Part shown: in pieces, positions 42,270-51,715 of the stretch
Position numbering within the stretch: the first letter of the stretch is position 1
Layout of the letters: the number at the start of each line of letters is the position of its first letter
Source of the DNA: Bdellovibrio sp.
GTDB lineage: Bacteria; Bdellovibrionota; Bdellovibrionia; Bdellovibrionales; Bdellovibrionaceae
Reading direction: 5' to 3'
NCBI GenBank assembly: GCA_014376435.1
Contig: JACMRL010000004.1
Span: forward strand, 62,001 to 126,000
DNA: 64,000 bases
Program-made: the position numbers and the translations under genes
The notes under the pieces: generated by a model
Told to the model about the DNA's origin: nothing
The model's database searches: none
What the model saw: only the letters and a program-made list of their open reading frames with translations

Positions 42270-43598
42270 CTATTTTGCCGCAGAGTCGACTTTCTTTAGT
42301 ACCTCATTCAAGTAAGCCGGAAACATCGATGCTTCCGCGGATTTTGGATTCATACGATCTAATTGAGTTTTATATTTTTCATAAAAATCTGGGTGTGTAG
42401 TTTTAGTATCTAGTATTTTTTTAAAAATTTCTAGTTCGCGAGCTTTCTGTTCAATATTATAAGTGTCTAAAACTTTTTGCGCCAACGCATCCATTCCTTG
42501 CGCAGCTAGTTTAATCACTTTACCCTGACCGTAGGTTGCATCGGCCCAACCTCTAAATAAAGCATCTTGAGAATATCTTTTCGCTAGCTGACCCGGAAAG
42601 TGAATCTTTGCATTCTCGATTTGAGTTTCTTGCTGAATCTTTTTAATGTTTGCAGGATGTTCACCTAGAGTTAGCAGGAATTCACGCTGGGCTACATTGT
42701 ATCCATCTTTATCAACGGCATCAAAAAGGTAGTGACCAATGCCCGGCTCAATCGTCACCGTTGCATTACGTAAAACTTTTTTTAAGGGTATTGAGATATC
42801 GTAAGTATTGTCTCCGATTGGCGTTCCATTTTCGCCATCGACGGGTCCCGGTACGTACTCTTCGCGATTTCCACTTAAGATCCGAATATTTAATTTAGGA
42901 TTTACCAATGTCGGATCCGCTAGTTTACCTTTCGACCATAAAAATTGTTTAGACATATGATAGGCCCACTTACCACCGGCATCATTTTCGGCAACATTTC
43001 CGCCAAATTTCATTTTTGAAGTATGCTCGTCGTACCATTTTTCTAATTCTTTGGTGAACCCTGCGGGAGAAAGACCAGTCACACCCGCAATATCTTTTGG
43101 ATAACGGGCCGCATATTCTAGCGCCACATCCGGACCAAATGAGTGGCCCGCTAGATAAACTGGTTTACCCGATTTTTTTGCCTCCAACACAATACTACGT
43201 ATCCATTCCATAAAATATTTAGAATCATTAAATTTTGTATCACGCGGACCTTGACCATGAAATGGCATATCCATACTGATTGATGAGAACCCTAAATTAG
43301 CCATGGAATTCATATTCGAAATAAAATTACCACCGCTTGATTTCATCGTGCCTGAGCCGTGAAAAAATATGATGACGGCTTTTGAATTAGGATCGACCAG
43401 CGGGCTTTCGCCTTTTACATTGGGAACGGCCGTATTTGAGTAAAAAATCTGCGTATCCCAATTTTTAGCAAAATAACTTTTTACTTGGCCAAATCTTTCA
43501 CGCGACTGCATCGCGCTGATAAAAGAAATATCACTTTTCCAATCCACTTTACTTTCAGCGAAGCCACGTACCAGTTCGGGGTAAACAACTCCACACAT
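42270..43598 (-). CDS. Secreted alpha/beta hydrolase with an apparent frameshift at its signal peptide
   Basis: Hydrolase motifs are FFHGSG (oxyanion), GHSFGPDV (nucleophile elbow) and PGIGHYLF (His). The frame given starts at ATG 43598, but just upstream, in another frame from ATG 43684 with GGAGG 8 nt before it, is a good signal peptide (MLRLKSRKTFLAV, ending NVMAA). One extra base near GCCGCCGG at about 43605 would join them. Either one base has been lost or the sequence is in error. As read, the protein has no signal peptide. Confidence 0.7.
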   Translation of the reverse strand: MCGVVYPELVRGFAESKVDWKSDISFISAMQSRERFGQVKSYFAKNWDTQIFYSNTAVPNVKGESPLVDPNSKAVIIFFHGSGTMKSSGGNFISNMNSMANLGFSSISMDMPFHGQGPRDTKFNDSKYFMEWIRSIVLEAKKSGKPVYLAGHSFGPDVALEYAARYPKDIAGVTGLSPAGFTKELEKWYDEHTSKMKFGGNVAENDAGGKWAYHMSKQFLWSKGKLADPTLVNPKLNIRILSGNREEYVPGPVDGENGTPIGDNTYDISIPLKKVLRNATVTIEPGIGHYLFDAVDKDGYNVAQREFLLTLGEHPANIKKIQQETQIENAKIHFPGQLAKRYSQDALFRGWADATYGQGKVIKLAAQGMDALAQKVLDTYNIEQKARELEIFKKILDTKTTHPDFYEKYKTQLDRMNPKSAEASMFPAYLNEVLKKVDSAAK

Positions 43599-43798
43599 AT
43601 TCCGGCGGCCATCACGTTAATTGGCAACAGCATAGCTAGAACATTGACAGCTAAGAAAGTTTTACGGGATTTTAAGCGTAACATAGGGGTGGCCTCCATC
43701 GGTTAAGTCTTTTGATACAAATGGAATGCCGAAATTTAAATTTTAAGTAAAACTTGATTTTTTATGTTTCAAAATGAGACTGGACGCTTGATTAGTTT

Positions 43799-45235
43799 TC
43801 AATCGCAGCCTGAAAATAAATTCAGCTGCACCCGTCTTTGGTTATTTTTTGGATTCATCTTGTAAGCTGCTTGCTCGATTAAATTAACGCTAAATTGGGC
43901 TTTTAACTTAAGACGATTTGTAACTTCACTTAGTTCTGGCAAATTAAATTCACCGACGACCAAAGCGTTATGACAGTTCGTCCAATCCATCGCGGCTAAT
44001 TTTTCTTTATCACTGGCCATCAATTCAAACTGTTTATTTAATACAAAAGCTTCGGTAATCCATCCCGGAGTATCATTAACGCGGTAAACTGTTTTAATTT
44101 CGGGATGTTGATCTAAATAACGAGACATCTCAATTAGATTTTTTTGTGGTGGAAAAAAACTCGCGATAAAAAATAATAAGCCATTCACGCTATACAAAGA
44201 AATCAATCTTGCTTTGTGATTTTTAAAGTTCTCTTGCAAGTAAAATAAAAATGGATTCACGATAAAAATTAAAATCGGAATAATCGAAATAACAAATCTT
44301 TCCCATTTCTGTGGAAATAACGAATGTAAGAACACAAATAGAAATAAAATGACCCATAGACTTCGTTGATTTTTAATTGTTCTTTTTAAAAAATCACTTG
44401 GATATTTTTTAATGAAAAATGGGGTCAGGCAAAGTCCAAAAATGAGTAACGGATAAAATGTAATCGGCTTATTGCCGTAATCTGCGCCGTGCTGGTAATT
44501 ATAAACCGTTAAATGAAGTAATGAGTAATGAAACTGGCCCCGTAAAAAATAATCCGGAATTCCCGCTAAAATTAATAAAACTAATCCAAGCGCGGAAGCC
44601 ATGAAAAACTGTTTCCACTTTTTTTTCATGAGCGGTAGTAAGATAAAAATCAAGGCACAAAATCCTAATTGCTGACGTAGAACAAATGCCATCGATGCAA
44701 AAAACACTCCCCATAATAAATCTTTGGTTCGGCCGTTTAAATCGTAGCGAATTGCCCAGACCGCGGCCAAAGCCAACCATGGTGCAGAAATAGACTCAAA
44801 CATCGGCCGAGTTAGTGCAAACGGAGCCGCAAAATAAAACGTTAACATCAGCAGCAAAAAGTTACGTTGCTTCAAAGAAAATCGAAGTGTGTCGGCTAAT
44901 TTTAAAAAAGCAAAGATCAATAATGCGAAACTTAAAATTCCTAATACAAAAATCACGACCCGGTACTGCCAATACGGAGAATGAATTCCAACCGCCAGCG
45001 CCGCTTGCGCAACGCCGTGCATTGGCAAAATTTGTAGCGGCGACTTCACATCATCCGGCGCCACGAGTGTTTGCAAAGTCGATGTTTGCGCAGGTATGTA
45101 GCGCGTAATTCCCACGAAATACTCATCTAAAGCCATAAATCCATCGTTTAGCATCATTACGCTAAAGTAGATCAAACCAGCCAAGATTAAAAAAAACTTT
45201 GTTGGTTTGTTCAAAAACGAATCAGTTGATTGCAT
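43799..45235 (-). CDS. Alg9/PIG-M-like (GT22) glycosyltransferase
   Basis: 478 residues with about ten membrane helices. Near the N-terminus MALDEYFVGITRYIP resembles the acidic first-loop motif of GT-C enzymes (Asp-Glu), and SLFPQKWERFVISIIPIL resembles the HKExRF motif of the GT22 mannosyltransferases. It probably uses a polyprenyl-linked sugar in the envelope. The substrate cannot be told from sequence. Divergent from the outer-membrane protein gene (63 bp). Confidence 0.65.
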   Translation of the reverse strand: MQSTDSFLNKPTKFFLILAGLIYFSVMMLNDGFMALDEYFVGITRYIPAQTSTLQTLVAPDDVKSPLQILPMHGVAQAALAVGIHSPYWQYRVVIFVLGILSFALLIFAFLKLADTLRFSLKQRNFLLLMLTFYFAAPFALTRPMFESISAPWLALAAVWAIRYDLNGRTKDLLWGVFFASMAFVLRQQLGFCALIFILLPLMKKKWKQFFMASALGLVLLILAGIPDYFLRGQFHYSLLHLTVYNYQHGADYGNKPITFYPLLIFGLCLTPFFIKKYPSDFLKRTIKNQRSLWVILFLFVFLHSLFPQKWERFVISIIPILIFIVNPFLFYLQENFKNHKARLISLYSVNGLLFFIASFFPPQKNLIEMSRYLDQHPEIKTVYRVNDTPGWITEAFVLNKQFELMASDKEKLAAMDWTNCHNALVVGEFNLPELSEVTNRLKLKAQFSVNLIEQAAYKMNPKNNQRRVQLNLFSGCD

Positions 45236-45298
45236 AAAACTACCTTATGATAAAAATTTAAAATTGCAATACCCAGCTTAGTCCCTAATACTAAATCC

Positions 45299-45856
45299 AT
45301 GAAAAAAATAATCTTTTTCCTTATCAGCTTAGTCATGACCCAAACCACTTTCGCAAAAAACATCGGTAAAGATGGCGACAACACAGCTATTTTGGGCTTG
45401 AGTACTTTTTATTACTCATCAAGCAGTGAATCCGGCGGGGTTTCGACAACATCGACAAACACGATTTACGATTTAAAAGGTGGATACGTAACTAGCAAAG
45501 GTTTATTTTTAGGACTTTTATATACGATGAGAGATGATAATCTTCCCGGAGCCGTAGCCACTGGAGGAACGCAACTGGGCGCCTCCGTCGGCTACTACGG
45601 AAGTTCAGGCATTCACTTCGTTGGTCATTACATCACCTCGGCAAAATTAGGTGGAAACCCTTCTGCTTACGAAAAAGGTTCGGGTATTCAAGCTGACTTC
45701 GGTTATCTTTCGTCAGTGACTTCAAACTTTTTTATTGGTGTTGATCTTTCCTATCGATCAATCACGTACAAAGATCAAGGTGGGGTCACTTTAACAAATA
45801 GTTATAAACGCACCGAGCTTTTTCCGATGCTCTCACTGATGTTTACGTTGATGTAA
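45299..45856 (+). CDS. Predicted small outer-membrane beta-barrel protein
   Basis: 185 residues. A signal peptide (MKKIIFFLISLVMTQT, cleavage near TFA) precedes short amphipathic strands rich in Gly, Ser, Tyr and Thr, and the protein ends in a hydrophobic residue (LMFTLM), as barrels do. An 8-strand barrel is likely. No partner is known. It starts 3 bp ahead of the hemolysin III gene, on the same strand. Confidence 0.65.
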   Translation: MKKIIFFLISLVMTQTTFAKNIGKDGDNTAILGLSTFYYSSSSESGGVSTTSTNTIYDLKGGYVTSKGLFLGLLYTMRDDNLPGAVATGGTQLGASVGYYGSSGIHFVGHYITSAKLGGNPSAYEKGSGIQADFGYLSSVTSNFFIGVDLSYRSITYKDQGGVTLTNSYKRTELFPMLSLMFTLM

Positions 45857-45859
45857 TCG

Positions 45860-46477
45860 ATGTATAAAGGCGAAAAGTTTAATAGCATCAGTCATCTTAT
45901 CGGTGTTATTTTAGCCTGCGTCGGCGTATCTTTTTTAATTTCATCTTCAATCGATAAAGGGGATGTTTATAAAATCATCGCCTTTAGTATTTACGGGGCT
46001 ATTTTAATTGGCCTTTACATCGTCTCTACCATTTATCACAGCATTAAAGGTCCCTGGAAAAATGTCTTACGACAAATGGATTATCTTTCTATCTACGTGA
46101 TGATTGCGGGCTCTTACACCCCATTTACTTTAGTTACTTTGCGCGGCGTCTGGGGTTGGTCGCTATTTGCAATTATTTGGACTCTAGCCTTAGCGGGAAT
46201 TATTCAAGAAATTTACTTAGGTAAAAAAACACGTCGTTATTCTTTAATAATTTATTTACTGATGGGTTGGCTGATCGTGGTTGCGATGAAACCCTTAATA
46301 AGCTCTTTGGCTCCGGCGGGTCTGTGGTGGCTGATTGCCGGTGGTTTATCTTACACCGTGGGCGTGATCTTTTTTGTCATGGATGAAAAAGTTCGGCATT
46401 TTCACGGGGTTTGGCATTTATTCGTAATGGGTGGAAGTATCTGCCAATTTGTTTGCTTATATTTATACGTAGCTTAA
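45860..46477 (+). CDS. Hemolysin III / PAQR family membrane protein
   Basis: 205 residues with seven helices. PAQR family motifs are KFNSISHLIGVILA, STIYHSIKG (with the conserved His), MDYLSIYVMIAGSYTPF and KVRHFHGVWHLFVM with two conserved His. Family members are related to adiponectin-receptor ceramidases; bacterial members are called hemolysin III (YqfA). It lies between an outer-membrane protein and a secreted hydrolase. Confidence 0.88.
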   Translation: MYKGEKFNSISHLIGVILACVGVSFLISSSIDKGDVYKIIAFSIYGAILIGLYIVSTIYHSIKGPWKNVLRQMDYLSIYVMIAGSYTPFTLVTLRGVWGWSLFAIIWTLALAGIIQEIYLGKKTRRYSLIIYLLMGWLIVVAMKPLISSLAPAGLWWLIAGGLSYTVGVIFFVMDEKVRHFHGVWHLFVMGGSICQFVCLYLYVA

Positions 46478-46504
46478 CCAAAAATTAATGAACGAAAGGT
46501 TTTT

Positions 46505-47293
46505 ATGAAAAAAATTATTTTACTTTGCTTAGGTTTAACTTTAGCAATTTCCGCACAAGCTAAAATTGTGATGGAAAAAGTTGATTACAAACAAGCCGAA
46601 GCTGCTTTAGAAGGTTTTGTCGTCTACGATACGACATTTGCGAAACCTGGCAAAAAATTACCCGGCATGGTAATTGTGCATGACTGGATGGGAGTCGGCG
46701 ATTACGTAAAAGTGCGCGCTGAACAGGTGGCTAAACTTGGTTACGTCGCATTTGTTGCGGATATTTACGGTAAAGGCGTACGTCCGAAAGATGGCAAAGA
46801 AGCTTCAGTTTTAGCCGGCCAATATCGCAATGGCGACCGTAAATTATTACGGGCCCGCGCGGAAGCCGCGTTAAATGAACTTCAAAAAAATAAATTTGTT
46901 GATACCACAAAAATAAGCGCGATGGGCTACTGCTTTGGCGGAACCACGGTTTTAGAAATGGCCCGCGCGGGTCAAAAAATTAAATCAGCACTTAGCTTTC
47001 ATGGTAACTTAGCAGCCGTAAGCAAAGACGATGCAAAAAACATTAAAGTTCCTTTATTGATTATGCACGGAGCGATTGATCCGTACGTAAGTCCTGAAGA
47101 GGTAGCTACATTTCAAAAAGAATTAAACGATGCGGGCGTTGATTACCAATTTATTTCGTACAGCGGAGCCGTTCATGCTTTTACTGAAGCTCACGTTGGT
47201 AGCGATACTAAATCGGGAGCGGCTTACAACAAAAAAGCTGATGAGCGATCGACCGAGGCGATGAAGACTTTTTTAGCCGAAGTGAATAAGTAA
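46505..47293 (+). CDS. Periplasmic dienelactone hydrolase family protein
   Basis: 262 residues, signal peptide MKKIILLCLGLTL ending at AQA. Dienelactone-hydrolase motifs are VIVHDWMGVGDYVK, VADIYGKGV, and the nucleophile GYCFGG (Cys near residue 140); the Asp is in HGAIDPYV and the His in YSGAVHAFTE. The catalytic Cys makes it a Cys-Asp-His dienelactone hydrolase. Substrate unknown. AAAGG upstream of ATG. Confidence 0.88.
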   Translation: MKKIILLCLGLTLAISAQAKIVMEKVDYKQAEAALEGFVVYDTTFAKPGKKLPGMVIVHDWMGVGDYVKVRAEQVAKLGYVAFVADIYGKGVRPKDGKEASVLAGQYRNGDRKLLRARAEAALNELQKNKFVDTTKISAMGYCFGGTTVLEMARAGQKIKSALSFHGNLAAVSKDDAKNIKVPLLIMHGAIDPYVSPEEVATFQKELNDAGVDYQFISYSGAVHAFTEAHVGSDTKSGAAYNKKADERSTEAMKTFLAEVNK

Positions 47294-47296
47294 CTA

Positions 47297-48160
47297 CTAT
47301 TCAAGCCACATTCTTTGCAGCAGGCGGGTTTCACATTTACCTGAAAAACCATGCTGCGCGGCCCGGGTCGTCGGCGCTTGTTCTAAAAATCTGCGTATAC
47401 CCGGAATATTTGCATCGATCATGTTTTTAACAGCGGTTTGATCCGGCGTATGTGAAAATCCTAATTCAAATAATAAAGACCAAACCCCATGCTTCCAGTA
47501 AGCATAATCTTCAAAAGTCCCATCGGCCGGATATAAAACTTCGGTGTTGTTACCGACTTGATAATGACTTTCCTCCGTCGCCGCTTTCGTTAGTTTTAAA
47601 AACTGCGCATCGTTCGGAGTTGATAAATCACTGGTCGAGATCCCCCAAGGATAAACCACCGCGGGCCAAAAAGTATGGAGCGTTGCAGAGGTTACGATAT
47701 TTTTTTGTTCAATAAAATCCGCTAAAGACTTGGTCGATTTTAAATTATAACTTTGACCTGATACACAAGGCCCTGGGTAATCACGGTTCGGATCAAACGA
47801 GCTATTTAGATTAGATTCGTAACGGTTATTCTGATTGTAACCACCCGTATTTAATACCGGCACCACAAATACCGTTTGCCCGTCGACCGGCTTTTTCGCT
47901 AGCGCATCCGCTACGCCCATGGCCACCGCGGTTGACCCGTATTCATTTCCATGATGGGTCGCCACCACCAAAGTATTCACGGGACCATTACCAATCTGTA
48001 AGGCCTGAATCGGAATTCCTTTATCAGATATTCCGATCGTTAGTAATTTAGTTGTTCCGGGATTTTGCGCCGCGATTTGCTCAATGGTCGTGACGATGCG
48101 GTCATAATTTGAAGCACTTGGTCCCGCTAGTAAAAAAAGCGAAAGAATTGTATTTAACAT
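47297..48160 (-). CDS. M14 zinc carboxypeptidase
   Basis: 287 residues with signal peptide. Zinc ligands are His70 and Glu73 (ATHHGNE), the third is His near TLHTFW, the substrate-binding Asn-Arg is in NRDYPGP, and the catalytic Glu is in LFELGFSHT. Related to MpaA-like peptidases; it may act on peptidoglycan peptides, relevant for a predator or for cell-wall recycling (inference). Confidence 0.85.
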   Translation of the reverse strand: MLNTILSLFLLAGPSASNYDRIVTTIEQIAAQNPGTTKLLTIGISDKGIPIQALQIGNGPVNTLVVATHHGNEYGSTAVAMGVADALAKKPVDGQTVFVVPVLNTGGYNQNNRYESNLNSSFDPNRDYPGPCVSGQSYNLKSTKSLADFIEQKNIVTSATLHTFWPAVVYPWGISTSDLSTPNDAQFLKLTKAATEESHYQVGNNTEVLYPADGTFEDYAYWKHGVWSLLFELGFSHTPDQTAVKNMIDANIPGIRRFLEQAPTTRAAQHGFSGKCETRLLQRMWLE

Positions 48161-48246
48161 ACAATAATTCTTTCAGTCTTTATTTAGGTCGTCCACACGA
48201 CTAGCCTTAATAACGATCAATTTCTAGACTGAAAATCTAGACCCAC

Positions 48247-49161
48247 TTAGTAATCGCAATCAGCCACGTTAAAGTCTTTCGTGCACTTAGGCTCTAAATT
48301 TAAAGGACGTTCGACGATATCGCCCCACTTACCACTCACGTTACAACGCTTACGAAAGCACTTGTCGCCATCAATCCACCACGCACATTGATCTTTTTGT
48401 GCGAAAGGTTTTTTACATAAAAATGAATCCTCGTAAGCCTTACGCTTTTTGATTTTATCATCTTCATTTTTTTTAAAAGCGTTTTTCTTATCAAGAATAC
48501 TTTGCCGGATTGCTTTTTCTTTATCAAAAAATTGTTGAATCTCAAACTTTTGCACCGCACCTAACTTACCTTGAGGAATTTTACGGTTATCTAACAAATA
48601 GTCGTATTTTAATCCGTTCCCGTCAGCCGCAAACACCCCAACAAACTTAATTTTCTCACCGGCCTTTAAAGTTTGTTTTTTCTCGTAAGCAAAAAACTCT
48701 AACAGCCACTCTCCGCGAATCATACGCACTTCCACCGAAGGCTCTTTCATATCTAAATAGATCATTGCATCGGCATCTTTCGGTTGTTCTAAATCGAAAA
48801 AGACCGTCTTAATCTGATTACGTTTTTGATCAGCCGATTCTCCACTGTGACGAGTACGAATTTCGCCATTTAATAAGAAAATGTCGTACGTTGCAATTGC
48901 GGCGCTATGGACCTCGGGAATTTGTACTTTAGATTTTGGATAGACCGTTAACTCACTTTGAGTGGTCATCTGTAGTGAAACTTCATCAGCGTTTGCCGTC
49001 ACCACAAAGAAAGGTGATTTTACTAAATAATTTTTACGCAGCGGAGCAGAACTCTTGTTTTCAAAAACGATCAATGGCGAAGACTTCCAATCAGTGATTT
49101 CCGGATAGGCTAAGGCAGTGGTTGTAAAACCGAATACTAAAATCGTCGCTAAAAATTTCAT
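48247..49161 (-). CDS. Secreted FecR-like protein of unknown function
   Basis: 304 residues. A signal peptide ends near ALA (residue 18). The central part (IYLDMKEPSVEVRMIRGEWLLEFF... AGEKIKFVG) resembles FecR domains, followed by a Lys-rich helical segment and a Cys-rich tail (six cysteines in the last 60 residues, e.g. FLCKKPFAQKDQCAWW, KCFRKRC) that may form disulfides. The role is unknown. The start of this gene overlaps the stop of the glycosyltransferase gene by 4 bp (ATGA). Confidence 0.55.
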   Translation of the reverse strand: MKFLATILVFGFTTTALAYPEITDWKSSPLIVFENKSSAPLRKNYLVKSPFFVVTANADEVSLQMTTQSELTVYPKSKVQIPEVHSAAIATYDIFLLNGEIRTRHSGESADQKRNQIKTVFFDLEQPKDADAMIYLDMKEPSVEVRMIRGEWLLEFFAYEKKQTLKAGEKIKFVGVFAADGNGLKYDYLLDNRKIPQGKLGAVQKFEIQQFFDKEKAIRQSILDKKNAFKKNEDDKIKKRKAYEDSFLCKKPFAQKDQCAWWIDGDKCFRKRCNVSGKWGDIVERPLNLEPKCTKDFNVADCDY

Positions 49162-49958
49162 ATCTTATTCTCCGGGAGCATTTGTAACTCTTTTAGCTTT
49201 GACCACTTCATAAAAACAGAATGGGCCGCATTACGTGCAATCACGTAACCCGGCCAACCATCTAAAAAGCCTAATTTCCAAATGTAGCATTCAATAAATT
49301 TTACGCTGGGCTTCGTTAAAAAATGAAACCACGAAAATTTTTTCCCCTTTTCCTGAAGATCATTCGCTAACAACGAAGAGTATTTATCATTGGTCTGAAT
49401 TTGGTGAGAGATGTTTTTAAAAACATAGTGATTTAAGTTACTTATTAAGCTTTCGTAATTTTTCGCTTCAACTTTCTCATGCACATTTGACTGATTCCAT
49501 TCTGCATGTAGGCGATTAAAAAGTCGTACTTGGTAATCTGGATACCAGCCACCGTGACGAATCCAGCGCCCCAAAAAATTTGAAAGTCTTGGCAAACGAT
49601 AAGCTGTTTCAATATTTAAATTCATTAGTTTTGCGCTAATTTCATTTCTAAGCTCGGGACTGACTTCTTCATCCGCATCAATCGAAAGAATCCAATCATG
49701 ACTGGCTAACGCAGTGACCTGATGCTTTGTTGAGCCAAAACCTAACCATGCACCGTTGGTCACTTTCGCGCCCATTTTCTGCGCAATCTCGACGGTTAAA
49801 TCCGTAGAGCCTGAGTCATAAATAACCACTTCCGCCGCCCATTCGACGGACTTCAAAGCACGGGCAATGTTTTTCTCTTCGTTCAAAGTAATGATGGCCA
49901 CACTGATTGGTAGTTTTTGGCCACCATTTAAGCCATTGGCTTGAAAGTGATTTGTCAT
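49158..49958 (-). CDS. GT2 glycosyltransferase, WaaE/KdtX-like
   Basis: Cytoplasmic glycosyltransferase of family 2, 266 residues. IAIITLNEEKNIARALKSV starts the fold (the first residue is V/I), DSGSTDLTVEIA and the metal-binding SIDADEEVSPE (DxD) follow, then WIRHGGWYPDYQVRLFNR. This fits LPS core beta-1,4-glucosyltransferases of the WaaE/KdtX type. Probably acts in lipopolysaccharide synthesis with the GT9 enzyme at the end of the window. Confidence 0.85.
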   Translation of the reverse strand: MTNHFQANGLNGGQKLPISVAIITLNEEKNIARALKSVEWAAEVVIYDSGSTDLTVEIAQKMGAKVTNGAWLGFGSTKHQVTALASHDWILSIDADEEVSPELRNEISAKLMNLNIETAYRLPRLSNFLGRWIRHGGWYPDYQVRLFNRLHAEWNQSNVHEKVEAKNYESLISNLNHYVFKNISHQIQTNDKYSSLLANDLQEKGKKFSWFHFLTKPSVKFIECYIWKLGFLDGWPGYVIARNAAHSVFMKWSKLKELQMLPENKI

Positions 49959-50022
49959 AAAATCATGTCACAACCTTTCATCTTTCTTGTCAAACCAAAG
50001 TCTAGATGGTTACCATAAGCTT

Positions 50023-50658
50023 ATGAAAAAATTATTTACAAAACAGACAGCAATGATTGGTTTTATCTTTTTTGCGGCTTTTATTTTAAGTCGCACATCA
50101 CACGCGTATTTAGCCGTTAATGAAACCGCTGAATTATTACCAGATGGATATTTTAAATTTGGTGTCGCACCCCAATTACGTTTATCAGATGGCGGCGGAT
50201 TAAATGTGGGGGCTTTCTTTGATACTTTTATTGCTGATGATTTAAATGGTCGTTTTGAATTAGGTGGCGGCAAAACTGATTTTTGGTCTCAAGCCTCAGT
50301 AAAATGGGTGCCATTTCCAGATGTCGAACGTCAACCTGCTTTGGGCATACGCGGTGCTTTTATCTACGCGCGCGATGAAAATTTAGATTTTTATAATTTT
50401 CAAGTGGCTCCCATGATGAGTAAGGTAGCCGACACCCGCTACGGAAAAATGATTCCATTCGTGGCTTTGCCGATTACTTTTATGAATACAAAAAATAACA
50501 GCACAACCGCAACTCAATTCACCGTGGGCGCCGAGTGGTTTTCAAATAAAGATATGCATGTGGGTGCAGAAATTGATTTAAATTTATCGAAATCTTACAC
50601 GAGCGTTTCAACCTTTATCAGTTTTCCGTTCGACGCAGCGATCGGTTACAAGAAGTAA
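50023..50658 (+). CDS. Outer-membrane protein of unknown function
   Basis: 211 residues from ATG 50023 (earlier frames start with TTG and have no ribosome binding site). Signal peptide MKKLFTKQTAMIG, cleaved near SHA. The rest shows beta strands of barrel type (FKFGVAPQLRLSDGGGLNVGAF, ...AAIGYKK). It stops one base before mreB starts. A barrel of 8-10 strands is likely. Confidence 0.6.
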   Translation: MKKLFTKQTAMIGFIFFAAFILSRTSHAYLAVNETAELLPDGYFKFGVAPQLRLSDGGGLNVGAFFDTFIADDLNGRFELGGGKTDFWSQASVKWVPFPDVERQPALGIRGAFIYARDENLDFYNFQVAPMMSKVADTRYGKMIPFVALPITFMNTKNNSTTATQFTVGAEWFSNKDMHVGAEIDLNLSKSYTSVSTFISFPFDAAIGYKK

Positions 50659-50659
50659 T

Positions 50660-51703
50660 ATGCTAAAGTGGTTATTCGGATCATCTTCAGGAGCCGGTGC
50701 TGATATCTATGTCGACCTAGGGACGGCCAACACCCTAATCGCCGTTCGCAATAAAGGCATTGTCTTGAACGAGCCTAGTCACGTAATGGTTTCAGAAACC
50801 AATGTGAAAAAAAGAAAAGTTTTAGGGATTGGTTTAGAGGGCAGCGAAATCGCCAAAAAAAATCCGGGCCATATCGTGACCATTAAGCCAATTCGTGACG
50901 GCGTCATCGCCGATTTCGACGCGACCCAAACAATGATGAAATACTTTTTAGCAAAAGTTTTAAAATCAGCTTCTTTATCTAGACCACAAGTGGTGGTTTC
51001 GCTTCCGTACGGAGTCACTGAAGTTGAGAAAAAAGCCGTGATTCAAGCGTGCCGTTCCGCGGGCGCAAGACGTACAATTTTGATTGATGAGCCCATGGCC
51101 GCTGCCATCGGCGCAAACTTAGCAATCAAAGAAGCCTCTGGCCAAATGATTATCGACATCGGTGGCGGTACCACTGAAATTGCGGTGATTGCATTAGCTG
51201 ATATCGTTTACTGTGAACCTTTACGAATGGGTGGTCATAAGTTTGATGAGGCCATCATTCGCTACATGAAAGATTCTAAAAAATTAATCGTGGACGAAGC
51301 GGGCGCCGAGCATTTAAAAATTGAATTAGGCACCGCCTTACCCAAGAAAAATATTATCTCGATCGAAGTTGAAGGCCGTGATTTAGATACGGGTTTTCCT
51401 CGTAAACAAAAAGTAACTTCCGAAGAAATCGGCATGGCACTTTCTGATTCGATTCAAATTATCGTACACGGAATTTTAAATGCTTTAGAAAATACACCGC
51501 CCGAATTAGTTTCCGATATTATCGGAAACGGAATCACTTTAGCGGGCGGCGGAGCCTTGATTAAAGAATTAGCCGCAAAAATTGAAGCGGAAGTTCGTAT
51601 TCCCGTCCGCGTAGCCGATCACCCATTAACGGCGATTGCACTCGGCGGAGAAAAAGTTCTGTCAGACCCTGATCTATTAGATAAAATTCAACTCGAAGTA
51701 TAA
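50660..51703 (+). CDS. mreB: Rod shape-determining protein MreB
   Basis: Bacterial actin that guides elongasome cell-wall synthesis under the inner membrane. Phosphate-binding loops are VDLGTANTLI (near residue 20) and IDIGGGTTEIAV (near 165); the adenosine loop is GGGALIKEL (near 295); IDEPMAAAIGA is the connecting motif. 347 residues. The mreC/mreD genes are absent nearby. Predatory Bdellovibrio carry two mreB genes; this could be either. Confidence 0.93.
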   Translation: MLKWLFGSSSGAGADIYVDLGTANTLIAVRNKGIVLNEPSHVMVSETNVKKRKVLGIGLEGSEIAKKNPGHIVTIKPIRDGVIADFDATQTMMKYFLAKVLKSASLSRPQVVVSLPYGVTEVEKKAVIQACRSAGARRTILIDEPMAAAIGANLAIKEASGQMIIDIGGGTTEIAVIALADIVYCEPLRMGGHKFDEAIIRYMKDSKKLIVDEAGAEHLKIELGTALPKKNIISIEVEGRDLDTGFPRKQKVTSEEIGMALSDSIQIIVHGILNALENTPPELVSDIIGNGITLAGGGALIKELAAKIEAEVRIPVRVADHPLTAIALGGEKVLSDPDLLDKIQLEV

Positions 51704-51715
51704 TTCGGAGCGCTC

